DNA from: DASUBV01 sp036501025
GTDB lineage: Bacteria > Actinomycetota > Actinomycetes > Streptosporangiales > Streptosporangiaceae
Direction: 5' to 3'
NCBI GenBank assembly: GCA_036501025.1
Contig: DASYBB010000238.1
Span: 20,697 to 84,696, forward strand
Length of the DNA stretch: 64,000 nucleotides
Part shown: piece after piece, positions 34,370-43,647 of the stretch
Layout of the letters: each line of letters starts with the position of its first letter
Position numbering within the stretch: position 1 is the first letter of the stretch
Translations under genes and position numbers: made by a program
The notes under the pieces: generated by a model
The model's input: only the letters and a program-made list of their open reading frames with translations
Told to the model about the DNA's origin: nothing
The model's database searches: none

Positions 34370-37300
34370 TCAGCCGGCTGGCCCGGGCCTGGCGGTGAGG
34401 TGCACGAGGCGCAGCAGGTAGCGGAGACCGCCGGTGCCCGCGGGGCAGTACACGGTCGTGCCCTGTGGCTCGCACGAGCGGGTCGCGTCCTGCCGGAGGG
34501 CCGCGTCGAGCGCCATCCGGCTGGCGGGGGACAGGACCCAGCCCAGCGGAGCGGCCACCCTCGGCACTGTCTGGGGTGCGACCAGAACGGTCTGCCGCGG
34601 AATGACCTGGGCCGCGGCATCCCGGATGGCGCCGCAGTCCGGGGCCGCCGGAGCGCCAGCCGCCGCCGCAGCAGCACCGGCCGCTGCGGCCGCCGGCGCG
34701 CCCGGCTGAGGGCAGGGGAGCCACGCGTCGGCCGCGGTTTCCTGGCCGAGCTGCTGGAGGAAGGCATTCGGAGTCGTCAGGTTGCCGCTGGCGGCGGATG
34801 CGTCCACCGGAACGAGGAGTTCCGGGTCGCTGCCCGGAGCGGTGGGAGACGGGACGACCTGGGGGCTGTTGCCCAGGTACACCGTCACCGGGACGACCAG
34901 GGTGACCGGCTGGCCCGCCTGCGCGCTGGCCACGGCGCTGGTGTTGTACTGCCGGACCGCGGCCGTCAGGCTCGGCGCCAGCCCGGCGAGCGTGGCCAGC
35001 CCGCTGCTGTCGGCGTACCCGCCGTCGACGAACTGCTCCTGCGCGGTGTTCCGCTGCGCGCGGCGGCAGCCGTTCACCACTCCGGACGGGGAGATGAAGG
35101 TGAACCGGGCGGACAGCAGTGCCGCGGTGGCGGTGTCGATGCCCTTCAGGCAGGGCAGCTTGGCGAACAGGTCGTAGCTGTTGGCGGCGGGCGCCGCGGA
35201 GCCCAGGCCGCAGGTCAGCGGAGAACCCGCGGCCGGAGCGGGCGCGCCGGGAGCGGCCAGGCTGCGATCGGGGAGGATCGCCCGGCAGCCGGTCCGGACC
35301 GCGGTGGAGTTGAACAGCAGCCGCCAGGGCACGACCGGCTGGCCGAGCGGGAACGGGTCGGTCAGGCCGGAGTCCTCCCCCTCCCAGGCGTGTTCCATCA
35401 GGGCCGCCCGGTCGGGGTAGCGCTGGTGGGCGGGCATCTGGGCCGCGGTCAGGTCCAGCCCGGTGTAGCCGGCGATGGTGTCCCGCAGCACCAGCCCGTC
35501 GATCCCGGCCGCCAGCGCGTCGGGACCGGCGATCCTGGCGATGGCCTGGTCGGGATGCGGGCTAGTGGCCAGCACGCCCATGCCGACGGAGCCGCCGCTG
35601 ACGCTGCTGACGGCAAAGACCCCGTGCCGGCCGCACTGCGTGCCCGCCAGCATGGTCATCGTGTGGACGGCCCACCATGCGGCGCGGATTCCGCCGCCCG
35701 AGGCCGCCACCAGGACCAGGGGTTCGACCCGGATCACCGGAGGGCCGGCTGTGGCGCTGCGCGGCGCGGGGACCGCGCAGGTCCGGGTGAGCGGGTCGGC
35801 CAGCCATTGCTGCAGGCTGCGGGCCAGGGTGGCCGGGCTGGATGACGCCCCGGCGCCCGCGGTCGCGCTGCTCGCGGTTGTGGTGTTCGCGGCCGTGGAA
35901 TTCGTCGCGGTGGTGCTCGCGGCGGCGGGGCCCGGCTGCGTGAGGCCGCCGGTCAGCCCGCCCGAAGCGGTCGCGCTCGTCCCGGCCCGGCCGCTCGGGG
36001 GGCGGATATCGTGCAGCCCGGAGTTCCGGTTGATAGCCACGCCCAGGATTCCGGCGATGACGATCAGCGTGATGACGGGCGTGCTGCTCAGCCGCAGCAG
36101 CCGGAACAGGGGCGGCGGCTGGTAATGCTGGGCCAGGAAGGCCAGCCCGGCCAGCCCGAGGGCCAGCGTGCCCAGCCCGGTCACGGCCGTCCCGAGCACG
36201 CCCAGCCAGTGGGTCGTCCACAGCGGCACGAAGATCAGCAGGCCGTCCGCCACGACCAGGGGCGCGGCCGCGGCCGCTACGGGCCACCACGGTCCCTTCG
36301 GGTCCCTGGCCCGGCGGACCGGATCCTCCGGCGGCGGCGCCGGGCTGATCTGGCCGGCTGGCTTCATGCTGGCCGGCTGCTCCTCCAGCGGGGTCTCGCC
36401 GCCCGGCCCGGAGGCCGCAGGCTGGGCCTCCCGCGGGGCCTGGTCGTCCGGTTCGGAGGCGGCCCGTGCTTCCGTGAAGTTCTCGTCTGGCGGCCCCGCG
36501 ACCGCAGCGACGCCGGCCGGTGGCGCCTCCGCCGGCACCGCCGGCAGTTCCGGGGGCAGCATGCCCGCCATCCAGGCCAGGGCCGGGCGTGCAACCGCCC
36601 ACACGGCGACGGCGCCGACGATGCCGACCACGACGGCGGCGCCGTCGGCGCGGGCGTACCAGCCGCCGACGACGAGCGCCGGAGCGGTGAAGGCCCGGAC
36701 CAGCCCCAGGCCGGCCACGGCGACGACGGCGACGGCCAGCAGGTCCCCGACCGTGTGCACGAGCGCGATCATGTCTTCCGCGTCGCCGGCCACCTCGGTG
36801 TCGCGGGCCGGGGCCTGGCGCGCTCGTGACCGGAAGACCAGCGAGGCGACGGCCACGCCCCACATGACCACCGGGATGGCGATGGCCCCGAGCCACGAGA
36901 CCTGAGCCCAGTGCCGCCAGCCGAGCACCCAGGTCACGGCCAGCAGCACAGCCGGGGCGAGCAGCCACAGCCACACGTGGCTCTGGTCGCGATTCTCGCC
37001 TTGCTGGCCGAACTTATGGACGGCCCGCCGCACCCTCCGCCGCCCCAGGTAGAGCAGCAGGAAGGCGACGAGGAACTGGGCGATGACCGCGGCCGCCAGG
37101 TGAACCCAGCCCAGGCTCGGCGTCCGGGTCAGCCACGCGCGCTCCACGTCCGGCATCTGCTCCAGCACGTCGCTGCCGCGGGAGGCGGCGATCACGCCGA
37201 GCAGGACGAGGATGACCAGCGAGAAGCGCTGGGCCTTCACGGCCCGGACGATCTGCCCGATTCCCCGGGCGACGGCCGGGCTGTTCAGGATCCGGTACCC

Positions 37301-37861
37301 GGCCCAGATCACCGCGACGATGGCGGCGACCCACTTGGCCATCGTCGCCCCGTGCAGCGCCCAGGCGAGGGCGGGCGGGACATCCCGTCCATGGCCGATC
37401 CAGCCCCGCACCGCGGCGGCCGCGAGCGCGACCTGAGCCGCGTTGCCGGCCACGACCAGGCCGAGCAGCAGGTATCCCAGCCGCCAGCGCCGCGCCGGCC
37501 CCGCCGCGGCCTGCGCGGCCGCATCCTGCGAGCGCGCCGCGGCCGCCCACACCATGATCACGGCCAGCAGGCTGTACCCGATGATGAAGAGCACGTCGAA
37601 CCCGAGATGAGCGAGCAGCCAGCCGGGCAGGTCAGCGTTTCCCTCCTGAGCCCACCCATTCAGCGTCGGGGCCGGTGACGTCAGCGGCTGAGCCAGCTGG
37701 CCGATGCCGTACAGGGAGCTCACCGAGAACTGGCCGGTGGGCGTCGCCTCCAGGATCACCCCGCCCGCCTCGGCCATCCCGATGAAGCCGGCGGCGGCCA
37801 GGCTGCCGCCCGTCAGCGCCCACCACGGACGGCCACCCGGCAGGACCCGCATTCCGCTCAC
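34370..37861 (-). CDS. Large polytopic membrane protein with C-terminal patatin-like phospholipase domain
   Basis: 1,163 residues from GTG 37861; ATG 37852 is an alternative. The first ~620 residues contain about 12-14 membrane helices in two groups, separated by a charged Pro/Ala/Glu-rich cytoplasmic-type stretch (about 440-525). An Ala/Thr/Ser/Asn low-complexity linker lies near 640-665. The last 480 residues resemble patatin: oxyanion motif ASGGGIRAAW near 717-725, nucleophile in VSSVSGGSVG near 755 (GxSxG) and the dyad Asp in VDGGYADSSG near 948. Patatin-type enzymes hydrolyse acyl lipids. The combination with such a large membrane domain is unusual. Upstream on the same strand lies the Ser/Thr kinase, 68 bp away. 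Confidence 0.8.
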   Translation of the reverse strand: MSGMRVLPGGRPWWALTGGSLAAAGFIGMAEAGGVILEATPTGQFSVSSLYGIGQLAQPLTSPAPTLNGWAQEGNADLPGWLLAHLGFDVLFIIGYSLLAVIMVWAAAARSQDAAAQAAAGPARRWRLGYLLLGLVVAGNAAQVALAAAAVRGWIGHGRDVPPALAWALHGATMAKWVAAIVAVIWAGYRILNSPAVARGIGQIVRAVKAQRFSLVILVLLGVIAASRGSDVLEQMPDVERAWLTRTPSLGWVHLAAAVIAQFLVAFLLLYLGRRRVRRAVHKFGQQGENRDQSHVWLWLLAPAVLLAVTWVLGWRHWAQVSWLGAIAIPVVMWGVAVASLVFRSRARQAPARDTEVAGDAEDMIALVHTVGDLLAVAVVAVAGLGLVRAFTAPALVVGGWYARADGAAVVVGIVGAVAVWAVARPALAWMAGMLPPELPAVPAEAPPAGVAAVAGPPDENFTEARAASEPDDQAPREAQPAASGPGGETPLEEQPASMKPAGQISPAPPPEDPVRRARDPKGPWWPVAAAAAPLVVADGLLIFVPLWTTHWLGVLGTAVTGLGTLALGLAGLAFLAQHYQPPPLFRLLRLSSTPVITLIVIAGILGVAINRNSGLHDIRPPSGRAGTSATASGGLTGGLTQPGPAAASTTATNSTAANTTTASSATAGAGASSSPATLARSLQQWLADPLTRTCAVPAPRSATAGPPVIRVEPLVLVAASGGGIRAAWWAVHTMTMLAGTQCGRHGVFAVSSVSGGSVGMGVLATSPHPDQAIARIAGPDALAAGIDGLVLRDTIAGYTGLDLTAAQMPAHQRYPDRAALMEHAWEGEDSGLTDPFPLGQPVVPWRLLFNSTAVRTGCRAILPDRSLAAPGAPAPAAGSPLTCGLGSAAPAANSYDLFAKLPCLKGIDTATAALLSARFTFISPSGVVNGCRRAQRNTAQEQFVDGGYADSSGLATLAGLAPSLTAAVRQYNTSAVASAQAGQPVTLVVPVTVYLGNSPQVVPSPTAPGSDPELLVPVDASAASGNLTTPNAFLQQLGQETAADAWLPCPQPGAPAAAAAGAAAAAAGAPAAPDCGAIRDAAAQVIPRQTVLVAPQTVPRVAAPLGWVLSPASRMALDAALRQDATRSCEPQGTTVYCPAGTGGLRYLLRLVHLTARPGPAG

Positions 37862-37929
37862 CCACGTTCATTCCGGCCATTACCGCCGCCTGGGGCCATT
37901 ACGGTACTCCCGGCTGCGGGCCGGCCGTG

Positions 37930-39705
37930 CTAGGTCGCGCAGGCCAGCGTGACGATGACCGGCCGGCTGCGATCGCCCGCGGTGTCGTAGATCCAGGCCG
38001 CCACCGAGATTTGATCGGGCTGGGACAGCCCGCAGCCCAGGTCGAATGGGTAGGCGATGGAGCCGACGTTGATGATGGCACCGGCCGCATCGGTAAACGG
38101 GTGGGTTTCGGAGGGCCATTTCGAGCCGCTGACGCCGGCAAACCCGACGCCCGCGGCGTCTTTCCCGGGGTCGGCGTAAGTAAGGCTGACATAAACCAGG
38201 CTGCCCACCATGTAGGTGGCGGCGGTGAGTACCCGCGGCACCGGCGGGCCCAACGCGGGCGGCGAGCCCGGGCTGGCCGGGGCAGAGGGCGATGGGTCCG
38301 CCGGGCGGGCCGAGATCCCGGCCGCCAGGGCGGGCGCGGCCGGAGCCGCCGGGGCGGTGCCCCGCGGCGCTGCCGGGCCGGCGGCCTGCGATGGCGTCAC
38401 CGCGGGCCGGGCCCGAGGCGGCCCGGCCTGGAATTCGGCCCCGGGCTTCGCGGACGACGCACCGTACAGGGTGCCCGGCAGCAGCATGACCGTGACGACG
38501 GCCGCGGCGGCGAGCCCCGCCAGCGCCCCGGCCCAGGCCAGGCGCCGGCGAGTCCGCCGCCGCGGCCGCGCGCCCGCCCCGCCCGCCCCCCGCGTGCGGG
38601 CGGGCGGCGGGCCGCCGGCGGCCGCCCGCGGGGCGGATGCCCGCCGCGCGGCAACCAATGCTGTGGACGCCAGGGCAGCCGGCGCCAGGGCAGCCGGCGC
38701 CAGGGCAGCGGGCGCCGCGCGTGCCAGCCGGGCCGGAGCGACACGCGCCGGAGGCACCGGACCAGCGGCCTCCGCCACCGCGGCCGCCCGCGCGCCGCGC
38801 GCCCCGCCGCCGGCCATCACGGCATGGGGTGCCGCGGCCCGAGGCGCCGGGCCGGCGGCGGCCGCCGAGGCCCGGTGCCGGCTCGCGCCCCGCGCCGCCC
38901 GCGGCGCCCCGGCCAGCCGCGCCAGCAGGTCGCCGGTACCCGGCCGCTGGCCAGGGTCCTTGGCCAGGCACCACGTCACCAGCGGCCAGACCGGGCCCGG
39001 CAGGCCCGACAGATCCGGGTCCTCGTGCACCGCCCGGTACATGAGCATCGGGGCGGTGCCCGTCCCGAACGGATGCCGCCCGGTCGCCGCGAACGCCAGC
39101 ACCGCGCCCAGGCTGAACACGTCGCTGCTCGGCCCCACCTCCCGGCCCACGGCCTGCTCGGGGGACATGAATCCCGGCGAGCCCACCACCATGCCGGTCT
39201 GGGTCAGCATGCTGGCCTCGGGCGACCGGGAGATCCCGAAGTCGATCACCCGCGGCCCGTCGCCGGCCAGCAGCACGTTGGACGGCTTCAGGTCCCGGTG
39301 CACGACGCCCGCCGCGTGGATCGCGCCCAGGCCCTGGGCCAGGCCGGCAGCCAGGGTCAGCACTGCGGGCACCGGCAGCGGCCCCTGCGTCGCTACCGCC
39401 TCCGCGAGCGACGGGCCGGCCACGTACGCCGTGGCCAGCCACGGCGTCGCCGACCGCACGTCGGCGTCGAGCACCAGCGCGGTGAACTGGCCGCTGACGT
39501 TCGCGGCCGCGGCCACCTCCCGGGCGAACCGCTCCCGGAATCCGGGCTCCCCGGCCAGTTCCGGGCGGATGACTTTCACCGCGGCCAGCGCCCCGGTGCC
39601 CGACCGCCCCAGGAATACCTGGCCCATTCCGCCCGCACCGAGCCGTCCCACTAAGCGGTACGGTCCCGCCCAGCCGAGCTCCCCGACCTGCTCATCCCCC
39701 ACCAT
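37930..39705 (-). CDS. Membrane-spanning Ser/Thr protein kinase
   Basis: 591 residues from ATG 39705 with GGGAGGG six bases upstream. The kinase domain (about 15-270) is complete: glycine loop RLGAGGMGQVF, Lys44 in AAVKVI, HRDLKPSN with Asp138, DFG at 155-157, and GSPGFMSPEQ in the activation segment. An Ala/Pro-rich juxtamembrane region (about 290-375) holds a 15-bp repeat (APAAL units). One membrane helix lies near 385-405, then an outer domain of about 130 residues (from about 460) with beta-strand pattern and two Cys (CGLSQ and the C-terminal CAT). It follows the PknB-type plan of actinobacteria with a non-PASTA sensor. FHA protein at 47296-48372 is a possible reader of its phosphorylation. 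Confidence 0.93.
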   Translation of the reverse strand: MVGDEQVGELGWAGPYRLVGRLGAGGMGQVFLGRSGTGALAAVKVIRPELAGEPGFRERFAREVAAAANVSGQFTALVLDADVRSATPWLATAYVAGPSLAEAVATQGPLPVPAVLTLAAGLAQGLGAIHAAGVVHRDLKPSNVLLAGDGPRVIDFGISRSPEASMLTQTGMVVGSPGFMSPEQAVGREVGPSSDVFSLGAVLAFAATGRHPFGTGTAPMLMYRAVHEDPDLSGLPGPVWPLVTWCLAKDPGQRPGTGDLLARLAGAPRAARGASRHRASAAAAGPAPRAAAPHAVMAGGGARGARAAAVAEAAGPVPPARVAPARLARAAPAALAPAALAPAALASTALVAARRASAPRAAAGGPPPARTRGAGGAGARPRRRTRRRLAWAGALAGLAAAAVVTVMLLPGTLYGASSAKPGAEFQAGPPRARPAVTPSQAAGPAAPRGTAPAAPAAPALAAGISARPADPSPSAPASPGSPPALGPPVPRVLTAATYMVGSLVYVSLTYADPGKDAAGVGFAGVSGSKWPSETHPFTDAAGAIINVGSIAYPFDLGCGLSQPDQISVAAWIYDTAGDRSRPVIVTLACAT

Positions 39706-39945
39706 TCCCGACCCTCCCTGCCGGTATTCGCTCCGCCGGCGGCCCCTGAGCCGGCCAGAGCGCAGCCTCCGCCCCAGTGGCTGCCGCAGATAAGCGGCAC
39801 ATGAGGCGATCACTCCGTACAAATCGACTTATAGTCCGTTACGCCGAGTTACTGCTCCGCTACTGTATCGAGAATCATCCGCGCATTTCCAGGCTTAAAA
39901 AAGACACAAGATGAATAGGACTGATTAAGCCGTATTGCCGGATTA
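39706..39945 (-). promoter_or_regulatory. AT-rich region upstream of the kinase gene
   Basis: Bases 39790-39945 are the most AT-rich stretch in this part of the window, in contrast to the flanking genes. On the minus strand CTATAAGTC (near 39826-39834) could be a -10. No matching -35 is convincing. The region separates the kinase gene from the upstream AAA+ gene, so the kinase probably has its own promoter. Confidence 0.4.
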
Positions 39946-41460
39946 CTACTCCGGCGCGGCCGCGCCGGCCGGCCGGGAGCCGCTGCCGAGCAGGATCCTG
40001 GTGAGCTGGCTGCGGGTGTCGAGCAGCTGATCGAGGGCGGCGCTCATGTCGGCATCGGTCACCCGGAGCGGAGCGGCGGGGTCCGCCGCCGGGTCCCGCT
40101 CTGCGGCCTCGAGGGCCGCCCGGCGCAGCAGTTCCTTGAGGAACGACGCCGTGACGCCCTCGGTCCGGGCGACCGCGCTCTCCGCGTCGGCCAGGTCGAG
40201 GATCAGCCTGCCGCGGTAGAGCTCCATCAGCGCCCGCCGGGCGGCCGCGTCGGGGATGGGCAGCTCGGCCGCGTGGTCGACCCGGCCCGGCCGGGCCGCC
40301 AGCGCCGCCTCCAGCAGGTCGGCCCGGTTAGTGGTGAGCAGGAAGGTCACGTCGACGTCGGCGCCGAGCCCGTCCATCTGGTTGAGCAGCTCGAACAGCA
40401 GCGCGTGCTGGCCCGGCCGGCCGGTGCGCTCCTCCGCGATCAGGTCGACGTCCTCGATGACCAGCACCGACGGCTGCAGCGTGCGCGCCACCGAGCAGGC
40501 CTGCCCGATCCAGCGCAGCGCGGCACCGGACATGATCACGACCGTCGACTCCGGCAGCTGGCCCAGCAGGTAGCGGATGGTGTGGGTCTTGCCCGTGCCG
40601 GGCGCGCCGTGCAGCAGCAGGCCGCGCTTGAGGTGCTGGCCGCTGGCCGTGAGCCGGCTCGCCTGCCGCGCGATGCCGAGCACGTGCCGCTCGATGCCCG
40701 CCAGCACGGCGGGCGGCAGGATCACGTCTGCCCGGTCGAGCTGCGGGCGGTCCTGGAACTGCAGCAGCGCGCCCCGGCCGCGGTCGAACACGGCGCCGCC
40801 GAACGACAGGACATGCCCGCGGAACACGTTGCACCGGACGACCAGGTCCGCCACCTCGTTCAGCACCCGCTGAGCCGCCGCCTGGTCCGGGGCGCACGCC
40901 TCCAGGGTGACGTCCTCGTTGCCGGTCCGGTCGTCGGGCCCGCGGGCCAGGATCGCGACCGGGCCGCCGGCATCCTCGACGAGGTAGATGGCGCACTGGA
41001 CGCAGGCCAGCGTCTGCCCGGCCGGGCCGGCGGCCCGCGTGTCCAGCGCGACGCTGCCCACCCCCACGCCCCAGGCGTCGGAGCCGGCCTGCAGCAGGTC
41101 GCCGAGCCCGAACACCTGATGCCGGAACCCGGTCAGCCCGGCCAGCTCGTGCCGGCGCCCGCCCCCGGCCAGCCACGCGTTCAGGCCGGCCTGCACGTTC
41201 ACGTGGTCATAGCCGGGCCAGGTCCCGCTCACCACCGGCAGGTTGGCCGTGCCGGCGCCCAGGTGCGCGCGCAGCAGCTTGCGGGCCGGGGCGTCCTCGG
41301 CCCGGGCGGCGGTCACGGCCCGGCGCACCAGGCGCCGGGCCAGGCGGCCGACATCGGCGAGCTCCGGCCCCGTTTCGCTATCCGGGACGTCCGCGCGGGT
41401 GCTGCCGATGCGGCCGGCGGAGCTCACGCTGCCGTCAGCTAAAGATTCTCCGTTGCCCAC
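39946..41460 (-). CDS. AAA+ ATPase
   Basis: 504 residues from GTG 41460. The N-terminal ~265 residues form a domain I do not recognise (RKLLRAHLGAGTANLPVVSGTW, then HQVFGLGDLLQAG). The AAA+ module follows: Walker A LLLHGAPGTGKTHTIRYLL near 282-295, Walker B VLVIEDVDLIAEE near 338-350 and the second region of homology TTNRADLLEAALAARPGRVD near 382-400 with the arginine finger. It is of the Cdc48/FtsH class without a protease domain. The C-terminal lid ends with an Ala/Glu-rich tail. Likely hexameric remodelling of an unknown protein target. The gene is 240 bp upstream of the kinase gene on the same strand. Confidence 0.9.
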   Translation of the reverse strand: MGNGESLADGSVSSAGRIGSTRADVPDSETGPELADVGRLARRLVRRAVTAARAEDAPARKLLRAHLGAGTANLPVVSGTWPGYDHVNVQAGLNAWLAGGGRRHELAGLTGFRHQVFGLGDLLQAGSDAWGVGVGSVALDTRAAGPAGQTLACVQCAIYLVEDAGGPVAILARGPDDRTGNEDVTLEACAPDQAAAQRVLNEVADLVVRCNVFRGHVLSFGGAVFDRGRGALLQFQDRPQLDRADVILPPAVLAGIERHVLGIARQASRLTASGQHLKRGLLLHGAPGTGKTHTIRYLLGQLPESTVVIMSGAALRWIGQACSVARTLQPSVLVIEDVDLIAEERTGRPGQHALLFELLNQMDGLGADVDVTFLLTTNRADLLEAALAARPGRVDHAAELPIPDAAARRALMELYRGRLILDLADAESAVARTEGVTASFLKELLRRAALEAAERDPAADPAAPLRVTDADMSAALDQLLDTRSQLTRILLGSGSRPAGAAAPE

Positions 41461-41550
41461 CCTCGCAGGATAGGCACGCCGGCCGGCCGGGCCGCTAGCG
41501 ATTTACCCCGCCGCCCGCCATCCGGCCGAACCTGGCGAAACGTGGCCGTC

Positions 41551-42171
41551 CTAGAAGCGGTCGCCCGTCCAGGTCCGGCCGCCGTCCCGGGTGGTCCAGA
41601 CCATGTTGCCCTGGGCCACCCGGCCGGTCAGCGGGTCCTCGTAGCCGACCAGAATCACCGGGGCACCGGCCGGCAGCCGCAGCACGGTCGACCAGCTCAC
41701 CCCGCCGTTGACGGTGAGCAGGACCTGGCTGCCGTGCTCGCCGTCGCCGTCGGTGTCCTCGACCGCCAGCAGCCGGCCCGGCCCGGCCGCGGCCAGCTGG
41801 TAGGCGCCGAGGTCACCGGGAGCCTGCGCGAGGGAGGGCACGGCCTGATCCGGTCCGTAGCTGGCGCCGCCGTCAGCGGAGACGCGGACCCAGGCCGGGC
41901 CGTACGACCCGTCCGCGCCGGGCAGCTGATGCTGGCAGAGCAGCACCAGCACTGCGGGCGGGGCCAGTGCCACGGCCGAGGCGTAGCCGTCCCGGCCGTA
42001 GCCCGGCCGGCTGTGGCAGCTGTCCGGGGCGGCCGGCGTCCACGTCCGGCCGCCGTTGCCCGAGCGGCTGATCGCCGCCGTGGCCGCGACGCCGCCCGCC
42101 GGGTTGCCGTACGCGGCCAGGACCAGCTCCTGGCCCTGCCGGTACAGGACGGGCGGGCAGATCGCGGCCAG
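41551..42171 (-). pseudogene. 5'-truncated BNR / Asp-box beta-propeller gene
   Basis: The minus-strand frame between a TAG (42172-42174) and the stop at 41551 encodes four Asp-box repeats: RSGNGGRTWTP, SADGGASYGP, TVNGGVSWST and TRDGGRTWTG, as in sialidase-like and photosystem-stability-factor-like propellers. The first usable start (GTG 41973) lies inside the propeller and would lose the first box. A signal peptide and the N-terminal blades expected of such proteins are missing. I read it as the 3' remainder of a secreted propeller gene. Confidence 0.65.
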
Positions 42172-42242
42172 CTACGAAGGTCGTCGGCGCTAATGCCTGC
42201 CTGGTGGAGAATCGAGGCCGCTGGGCTGCGGTATCCGCGGGC

Positions 42243-42329
42243 TCACGCAGCGGTGGCCTCAGGGCAGAGCGACACGAACTCGTCGCCTTCCTGCCATACC
42301 AGCGCGGCGAGACGGAGCGTATTACTCAT
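42243..42329 (-). pseudogene. HicB antitoxin N-terminal stub
   Basis: ATG 42329 opens a 28-residue frame, MSNTLRLAALVWQEGDEF then VSLCPEATAA and TGA. The LxALVWQEGDxFVxxCPE pattern is the conserved opening of type II HicB antitoxins. The rest of the partial-RNase-H-like domain and any hicA toxin gene are absent; downstream bases pass into the truncated BNR gene. Confidence 0.6.
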
Positions 42330-42357
42330 TTGGGCCGAGATAAAGACGGCGGCCCGG

Positions 42358-43068
42358 TCAGGCCGGGCCGGCCTGGCCGGCGCCGAGCCGGTCGATAGCC
42401 GGGCGGAACGCGGCGGCGATCCGGGCGTAGCCCAGCTCGTTGGGGTGGAAGTGGTCCTCGGCGAGGGTGCCGAACAGCGAGCGCAGGCCCGTCCGGGGGA
42501 ATTCCGCGACCCGGACCTGACCGCGGGCGGCGGCCCGGCCGATCAGCGCGTTGATGGCCAGCGCGGGCTTGTTCCGCTGCGGCAGCGGCGCGACGACGCT
42601 GCGCCCGGCGGGGAGCCGGTCGAGCAGCGCGGCGTACCAGCCGACGGCGGCGGGCCGGCGGCTCCGCGGGAACATGTCGTTGGCGCCGATCAGCACCGTC
42701 ACCAGGTCCGGGGTCACCCCGAGGGCCTCCAGCCGGGGCAGCTGATCGTCGACCACGTCCCCGACGCGGGCGCCGGTGACGGAGAGGTTGACCAGCCGGA
42801 ACCGGCGGCCCTGCGCGGCGAGCTGGTCATGCAGCTGGCTGACCCACCCGCCACTGATGCCGGCGGCCCCGATGCCCTGGGTCATCGAGTCGCCGAGCGC
42901 GGCCCAGAGCGGGCCCTCGCCGTCCAGCGCGGCCTCGTTCGCGGCGCGCCAGGCTGCGGCGAACGGCTCCTTCTGCGCGCGGACCCGGGCTACGCCGGGC
43001 ACGGCCCAGTCGAGGACGGACCGGAGCAGCGCCGACCGGAGCGCGCCCGGGTGCGTAAGAGTGCTCAC
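42358..43068 (-). CDS. SGNH/GDSL-type esterase
   Basis: 236 residues from GTG 43068. SGNH blocks: block I WAALGDSMTQGIGA (Ser near residue 61), block II with the Gly in LSVTGARVGDV, block III LIGANDMF with Asn, and block V EDHFHPNELGYARIA with Asp and His. This is the whole catalytic set of a cytoplasmic GDSL hydrolase; no signal peptide is seen. These enzymes cleave acyl or acetyl esters of lipids or carbohydrates. No ribosome site is evident, so the start is somewhat uncertain. Confidence 0.9.
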   Translation of the reverse strand: MSTLTHPGALRSALLRSVLDWAVPGVARVRAQKEPFAAAWRAANEAALDGEGPLWAALGDSMTQGIGAAGISGGWVSQLHDQLAAQGRRFRLVNLSVTGARVGDVVDDQLPRLEALGVTPDLVTVLIGANDMFPRSRRPAAVGWYAALLDRLPAGRSVVAPLPQRNKPALAINALIGRAAARGQVRVAEFPRTGLRSLFGTLAEDHFHPNELGYARIAAAFRPAIDRLGAGQAGPA

Positions 43069-43159
43069 GCTGAGATGCCAACGGGCCGGCCGCCCGATAG
43101 CTTCCCGCCCTGCCGCCAGGCCGGCCTCGGGCGGGCCGGCCTCCGGCGGTCCCGGGACC

Positions 43160-43600
43160 CTACTGCGCAGCCTGATTCTGGGCCAGGTCGGCGAGCTGGG
43201 CGCGCGCCGCGGTGACCAGCTCCGCGTTCGTGTGGGCGTGGCCCCACAGGCCCCAGCCGCCCTCGGGTGCTTCGGTGAGCAGCACCCAGGTGCGGTCGGC
43301 CAGGGTCGGGTCGCCGGCCGCCGCCGCGACGATGTCGGTCAGCTCGCGCACGACGGCGAGCTGCTTGTCCCGGTCCAGCGCGCCCGCGTTGGTCAGGACC
43401 TGGACGCGCACGTAGTTGCTGTCGCCGTCCACGTTGGCCAGGCCGTCGGCCACGTCGTGAACGAACGCCGCGGTGTTCTGGCGGAACATCGGGATGTCCG
43501 GGACCTGCTCGATGGTCATGACCGCGGTGGCCAGGTCCACGGCCAGCTGGTGCTTGTCGGCGAACGTGCCCGGCGCGGCGTAGGCGTCGATCATCGGCAT
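43160..43600 (-). CDS. Tautomerase superfamily protein
   Basis: 146 residues from ATG 43600, with AGGAG upstream. The sequence starts MPMIDAYAAPGTF, so removal of Met exposes Pro1, the catalytic base of 4-oxalocrotonate tautomerase-like enzymes. The double length (two beta-alpha-beta modules: 2-60 and about 63-130, the second beginning YVRVQVLTNAGALDRDKQ) is that of the fused-dimer subgroup. GWGLWGHAHTNAEL near 112-125 is a typical second-module end. Divergent from the TetR gene at 43744, with a 24-bp dyad between them. Confidence 0.87.
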   Translation of the reverse strand: MPMIDAYAAPGTFADKHQLAVDLATAVMTIEQVPDIPMFRQNTAAFVHDVADGLANVDGDSNYVRVQVLTNAGALDRDKQLAVVRELTDIVAAAAGDPTLADRTWVLLTEAPEGGWGLWGHAHTNAELVTAARAQLADLAQNQAAQ

Positions 43601-43647
43601 AGCGGGCTCCTAGCGGTTGATGCGCGCTGCTCAGGTCCGCTCCATCG

